A DNA stretch of 8,252 bases from Planctomycetaceae bacterium (lineage in GTDB: Bacteria; Planctomycetota; Planctomycetia; Pirellulales; Pirellulaceae): positions 1-8,252 of the forward strand of contig DNPC01000596.1 of NCBI GenBank assembly GCA_003501565.1. Direction: 5' to 3'. The translations under genes and the position numbers were made by a program. The first letter of the stretch is position 1, and the number at the start of each line of letters is the position of its first letter. Shown here piece by piece: positions 4,914 to 8,252 of the stretch. The notes beneath the pieces were generated by a model. The model ran no database searches, had not been told where the DNA came from, and saw only the letters and a program-made list of their open reading frames with translations.

Positions 4914-5046
4914 GAGAGGAATTGTTCCCAAAGGCTTCCGCTGGCACACGCTAGGACAATCACCCACTCGCGTATAGCGGTTTCCACGAGAGACGGACGC
5001 CGGAAGAGAATTCGGCAATTTCAGAGGGGCTCGCGTCGATCATGGC

Positions 5047-5607
5047 TCAGTCTGTCATGTGAGTTTTCAGCCAAGCTCTGGCGTAGGACCAAGCGCGATC
5101 GGCGGAGGCAGGAGAGACACCCAACGCTTGGGCTGCTTGCTTATTGGTCAGCCCTGCGAAGAAGCGCAGTTTGACAAGTTGTGCCTTCTGAGCATCCTCA
5201 TGTTCGAGTTGAGAAAGCGCTTCATCAAGTGCCAGTAGCCGTTCAGGTTTCTTCGCCGCAGGATGATCAATCTCTTCGAACTCGACGCGTTGAAGGTTAC
5301 CCCCTCGCTTTTGAGCAGCCTTGGCCCGGGCGCGGTCAATCAGGATCCTTCGCATGGCCTCTGCTGCTGCTCCAAAAAAGTGGCCGGTGCTATTCCACTT
5401 CTCATCACTTCCATCACCCACATCCACGAGCCGCCGGTAAGCCTCATGCACTAGATCGGTTGCCTGGAGCGTTTGACCAACTTGCTCTCCCGACAGTCGC
5501 GCTTGTGCCAACGTTCGCAATTCGTCATACACCAAAGGCAGCAACACCTCTGCCGCTTTCTGATCCCCCGATTCGATGGCATTAAGTACTTGAGTGAGGT
5601 TAGTCAC
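5047..5607 (-). CDS. ECF-family RNA polymerase sigma factor (TIGR02999 type)
   Basis: A 186-residue alternative sigma factor that directs RNA polymerase to its own promoter set. The N-terminus (TQVLNAIESGD, LLPLVYDELRTLA) and GQTLQATDLVHEAYRRLV at 44-61 are typical of the planctomycete/acidobacterial Sigma70_ECF group. Region 2 runs through HFFGAAAEAMRRILIDRAR (76-94) to KRGG (100-103). Region 4 covers about 126-182 with LRFFAGLTNKQAAQALGVS as its helix-turn-helix. There is no separate anti-sigma domain. Start is GTG at 5605-5607 with GGGAG about eight bases upstream; the start fits the family length. It lies 166 bases downstream of the kinase gene on the same strand. This group is commonly encoded beside Ser/Thr kinases and is thought to be controlled by them instead of by a classical anti-sigma factor. 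Whether it has its own promoter or reads through from the kinase is not clear. Confidence 0.93.
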   Translation of the reverse strand: MTNLTQVLNAIESGDQKAAEVLLPLVYDELRTLAQARLSGEQVGQTLQATDLVHEAYRRLVDVGDGSDEKWNSTGHFFGAAAEAMRRILIDRARAKAAQKRGGNLQRVEFEEIDHPAAKKPERLLALDEALSQLEHEDAQKAQLVKLRFFAGLTNKQAAQALGVSPASADRAWSYARAWLKTHMTD

Positions 5608-5773
5608 GGGTCGCTCCCGCTGCGCTACTTTTCACGAGGAGAACCTTGATGATCGCACAGCGCGCCTCCGAACTCGACGGCTAGTTTCGAGGGAAAACAA
5701 TACGCTTAGTCTAAAAGAACTCGACCTCAATGAATAGCGTTCTCATTGCAGGCCAACCACTTGGTCATGGTCG

Positions 5774-8252
5774 CTAATCGACGTTGGACGGCGTCGTTTT
5801 TCGGCTGAACCGTTGCCAGGTTCCTTGATGATTCAACAATACCTCACTCAATCGATTCACGTACCAAATGTACTGACGACCATTCGCACACACTTCGAAA
5901 TGGGATCTTGCTTCCTGCTGGTGCCCCCTGACCAATGCCTCAACTCCAAGCGCAAAATGGGCGTGCATTGTTGAGAGTGTAGGAGAACTCGTTTGCTCTG
6001 ATTCACGAAGGAGCCGCAGAGAATCCGCCGCGACTCTGTTCTCAATCTTGAAGTAGTTGATGATGGGGGCAAGGTTGCGAGGCGATTGAATTTGGGTCAT
6101 CAATGCGTCCTTCTCAATGTTCTGAAGGAACTCATCATCACCGAGCAAATACAACACTAAGGCATCAAAAAACAGGAGGCCGGAAGCTTCAGGGGTACGA
6201 GACTTTCTTTCGCATTCGCTTCGCATCTCTAAACGAATATCTGCGATTGCTCTTTCGGATTGGCTGTCGAGTGCATCAATTAGTGCAAGCAAAAATTGGG
6301 TTGCTGAAAACTCTTCGCCACTGTTGCTCACACGTTGAAACCAGAATCTTGCCTCATTGAAGTCGCCTCGCGATGCAAAATGAGTAGCAAGCAGATGGCT
6401 TGTATATGGTCGCAAGGGCACTTGTTGGTTTTTCCAGCGGGTGGCTACGGTCGCTAGCTCCTCATCTCTGCCTAGGAATCTGAGGGCATGGCAGATTGAG
6501 AAAGCCCGATACTCCGTGCTCTTAGCCAAGTTGAGAATTGAAGCGTCCAGATACTTAGTAAGCTCGTCGCTTTTCGAGACCAATTTGGCTTCGTACAGGA
6601 ATCGCTCTCGCTCAATTTTCGCGAGTTTAGCTCGAGCATTGAAAAGGGCAGCTTGGTCAACGAGAACTAGGAGGCGTGTTGCTTCTTGTATATCAGTGAC
6701 TTCGCTTCGGGATGCACCTGTCAGGTCGTAAGCTTCGTTCAAAAGCTGTTCGGATTTGTCTAGATTTTGCAAAACTAGGGTTGCCAAATAGCTTGCAGCC
6801 CTAGCAAGCTGCGTTTTCACGTACTCGAGTCCAGGCCGCTCATTGTTCAGCGCTTTGAGTTCATTGTATGCTCGACGTGGATTGCCCCAAACATTGGCTA
6901 TGCCGAGGAAGAGTTTCTCTTCAAAGGTTGCGGGCTTCTCATCCGTCAGTTCGCTCAATGCTCTCATGTACTCAACTTCTGTACCGGAAAGAAATTTCTC
7001 GTGAGCAATGAGACTGCGGGCGACAAGGTTCTGCGGCAGTTCTTCAAAGGACTCTATCGCTCCAATGTGATCTTTGCGTGAGCTTTCTTCGAGACCACGA
7101 AGTAGATGCATCTGTTCTGGCGTTGCCCCAAGTTTCTCAGCTTGATCGACTAGTGGCCGGACTTTCTCATCCTGATTGGTCAGTACCGTCTCGTAGATCA
7201 TGTCAATTACGCCACCCAGCATCTCCAGTCGGTCAAGCCTGCGTTGGTAAAGGGATAGCGAAACAAATACTGCTAGGATGGACAATGCAGATAAGACTGC
7301 TGAACTCGCCACCTTGTTGCGACGAACAAACTTCCGCATCTCCGAAGTAACGCTGACACGGCGAGCACTTATCGCATAGCGGTTGACAAACTTACGAAGG
7401 TCTTCAGCGAATAGCGTCGCCGTCTGATATCTACGATCAGGATCCTTATCGATAGCCTTCATACAGATGGTATCAAGGTCGATAGGCACCTTGCGATTGA
7501 CCTTACGAGTGGACAATGGCTCCTTGTGTAGGATCTGACTGAGTACTTGGTCACGCGATTGTCCTGGGAAGGGTGGCTGATGTGTAAGCAGTTCGTAGAG
7601 CGTCGCGCCGAGGGAGTAGATATCGGTGCGATGGTCGAGCTGGACTCGCCCTGCGGTGATTTGTTCGGGGGACATATAAAGCGGTGAACCTACAAACTCG
7701 CCGCTGACTGTCATGCCTGGTTGTTCGAGCATTCGGGCCAAACCGAAATCATTGATGCTGAGACGGCCATCGGGTCCGAGTAGAAGATTGGATGGTTTGA
7801 CATCGCGATGGATCACGCCGTGTTCGTGCGCATGGTCCAGCGCTTCGGCTACGTCGGCGATCATCGTGGCGACTTCGTCAAAGTAGGTGGTGCCAGAGGT
7901 TGTTGAGATGGAGGCAGTAGTCGATTTCCGAGCACCTGAGTCCGAGTTCCTTTCTTCCGCCTTCCGTGCGCCATCGACATGCTTCAACTCTTCCCTGTTT
8001 TCGTTGCCTCCAGATCGGCAAAATTGCGCAGCAGTTTCAGCCAAAGGCTCATCTTTAATCTCTGCGTGTTTGCGTTCCTTGATGACTTTGTCCAACGAAG
8101 GACCGTCGATCAGTTCCATGGCATAAAAGTGGATACCTTTGTCCTCACCGGTGGTGTAGATGGGGACAATGTTGGTGTGATGCAACTTCCCAGCCGCTTC
8201 TGCTTCGCGACGAAAACGCAAAATCGCTTTACTGCTCAGTCCCAAACCGCTA
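5774..8252 (-). CDS. Membrane Ser/Thr protein kinase with TPR-like C-terminal half (5' end outside window)
   Basis: The frame is open to the right window edge, so about 826 residues are visible and the true start lies beyond it. The ATP-binding glycine loop and probably the catalytic lysine are missing for that reason, not by mutation; the visible part begins near helix C (RFRREAEAAGKLHHTNIVP). Other kinase landmarks are present: VIHRDVKPSNLLL (HRD at 7802-7810), DFG (7742-7750), GSPLYMSPEQ (SPE for APE, 7661-7675) and DIYSLGATLYELL. A polar insert of about 70 residues, rich in Lys, Glu, Ser and Thr, separates the hinge from the catalytic loop. One membrane helix lies at about 7248-7317 (SSAVLSALSILAVFVSLSLY) after basic residues. 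About 480 residues of helical, TPR-like repeats follow, presumably outside the membrane (for example HFALGVEALVRGHQQEARSHF). The layout suggests a sensor kinase acting on the neighbouring sigma factor; the signal is unknown. Confidence 0.92.
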   Translation of the reverse strand, partial: SGLGLSSKAILRFRREAEAAGKLHHTNIVPIYTTGEDKGIHFYAMELIDGPSLDKVIKERKHAEIKDEPLAETAAQFCRSGGNENREELKHVDGARKAEERNSDSGARKSTTASISTTSGTTYFDEVATMIADVAEALDHAHEHGVIHRDVKPSNLLLGPDGRLSINDFGLARMLEQPGMTVSGEFVGSPLYMSPEQITAGRVQLDHRTDIYSLGATLYELLTHQPPFPGQSRDQVLSQILHKEPLSTRKVNRKVPIDLDTICMKAIDKDPDRRYQTATLFAEDLRKFVNRYAISARRVSVTSEMRKFVRRNKVASSAVLSALSILAVFVSLSLYQRRLDRLEMLGGVIDMIYETVLTNQDEKVRPLVDQAEKLGATPEQMHLLRGLEESSRKDHIGAIESFEELPQNLVARSLIAHEKFLSGTEVEYMRALSELTDEKPATFEEKLFLGIANVWGNPRRAYNELKALNNERPGLEYVKTQLARAASYLATLVLQNLDKSEQLLNEAYDLTGASRSEVTDIQEATRLLVLVDQAALFNARAKLAKIERERFLYEAKLVSKSDELTKYLDASILNLAKSTEYRAFSICHALRFLGRDEELATVATRWKNQQVPLRPYTSHLLATHFASRGDFNEARFWFQRVSNSGEEFSATQFLLALIDALDSQSERAIADIRLEMRSECERKSRTPEASGLLFFDALVLYLLGDDEFLQNIEKDALMTQIQSPRNLAPIINYFKIENRVAADSLRLLRESEQTSSPTLSTMHAHFALGVEALVRGHQQEARSHFEVCANGRQYIWYVNRLSEVLLNHQGTWQRFSRKTTPSNVD

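Larger units (their letters stand above)
4114..5046. other. 930-bp stretch without a convincing gene; element right side
   Basis: No frame on either strand has plausible composition plus a ribosome binding site. The longest frames (minus 4398-4658, plus 4510-4695, minus 4624-4833) are arginine- and serine-rich, mutually overlapping and family-less. The stretch instead holds a stem-loop (4124-4144), the second direct repeat (4700-4727), a perfect palindrome TTGGGCCCAA (4738-4747), a copy of the tRNA-Leu anticodon-loop sequence within an inverted repeat (4847-4881) and a two-copy direct repeat (4816-4898). It reads as the non-coding end of an integrative element or the decayed remains of its cargo. 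Confidence 0.5.

Noticed and set aside
5181..5585. Plus-strand 134-residue frame
   Set aside because: Antisense shadow of the ECF sigma factor gene; Pro/His-rich composition typical of an out-of-frame reading.
5608..5773. Promoter for the sigma factor in the gap after the kinase
   Set aside because: TTGAGG and TATTGT-like boxes exist but spacing is poor, and no ECF-type GAAC/CGTC pair fits well; not supportable.
1..8252. CRISPR array, rRNA or insertion sequence
   Set aside because: No regularly spaced repeat series, no rRNA-like sequence and no transposase frame or terminal inverted repeats of IS type were seen on either strand.

Overview
The window looks like part of a planctomycete chromosome (Rhodopirellula/Pirellulales type). 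Four things point there: a TIGR02999-type ECF sigma factor beside a membrane-anchored Ser/Thr kinase with a TPR-like C-terminal half; a tyrosine recombinase with a linker of the 'PPFKTWAEIER..RGGL' kind that I associate with planctomycete integrases; the small hypothetical membrane proteins; and moderate base composition. The genus is an inference.

Left third (1-2451): a run of small plus-strand genes separated by imperfect inverted repeats that resemble integron attC recombination sites. The best one (2369-2451) pairs about 17 bp and leaves two unpaired bases, both on the left arm. That is the asymmetry integron integrases read. Weaker sites follow the first gene (516-618) and the third (1886-1962), and the window appears to begin inside another (1-30). 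I read this stretch as the gene-cassette array of a chromosomal integron whose intI lies outside the window. Cargo: a two-helix membrane protein (66-521), a four-helix VanZ-like membrane protein (700-1137), a probably frameshifted gene (1479-1887), and a two-helix membrane protein (2065-2370) that starts inside the stop of a 22-codon ORF with a strong ribosome binding site.

Middle (2452-5046): the 3' part of a tRNA-Leu(CAG) gene, from the anticodon stem to the discriminator base, has lost its 5' half. This is the usual footprint of site-specific integration into a tRNA gene. Next comes a tyrosine recombinase (2893-4113) with all catalytic residues visible. A perfect 9-bp hairpin sits just before its start codon. 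A 28-bp direct repeat (27/28 identical) lies on both sides of the recombinase, exactly 1900 bp apart. About 930 bp after the gene have no convincing coding content but hold the right-hand repeat, a second copy of an 11-bp stretch of the tRNA anticodon arm set inside an inverted repeat, and other repeats. Together these suggest a small or decayed integrative element, possibly one of a tandem set, at the tRNA-Leu locus next to the cassette array.

Right third (5047-8252): two minus-strand genes. The kinase runs off the right edge and lacks its N-lobe start. The ECF sigma factor follows it 166 bp downstream. Kinase/sigma pairs of this type are thought to link an envelope or periplasmic signal to transcription; the signal and regulon cannot be read from the sequence.
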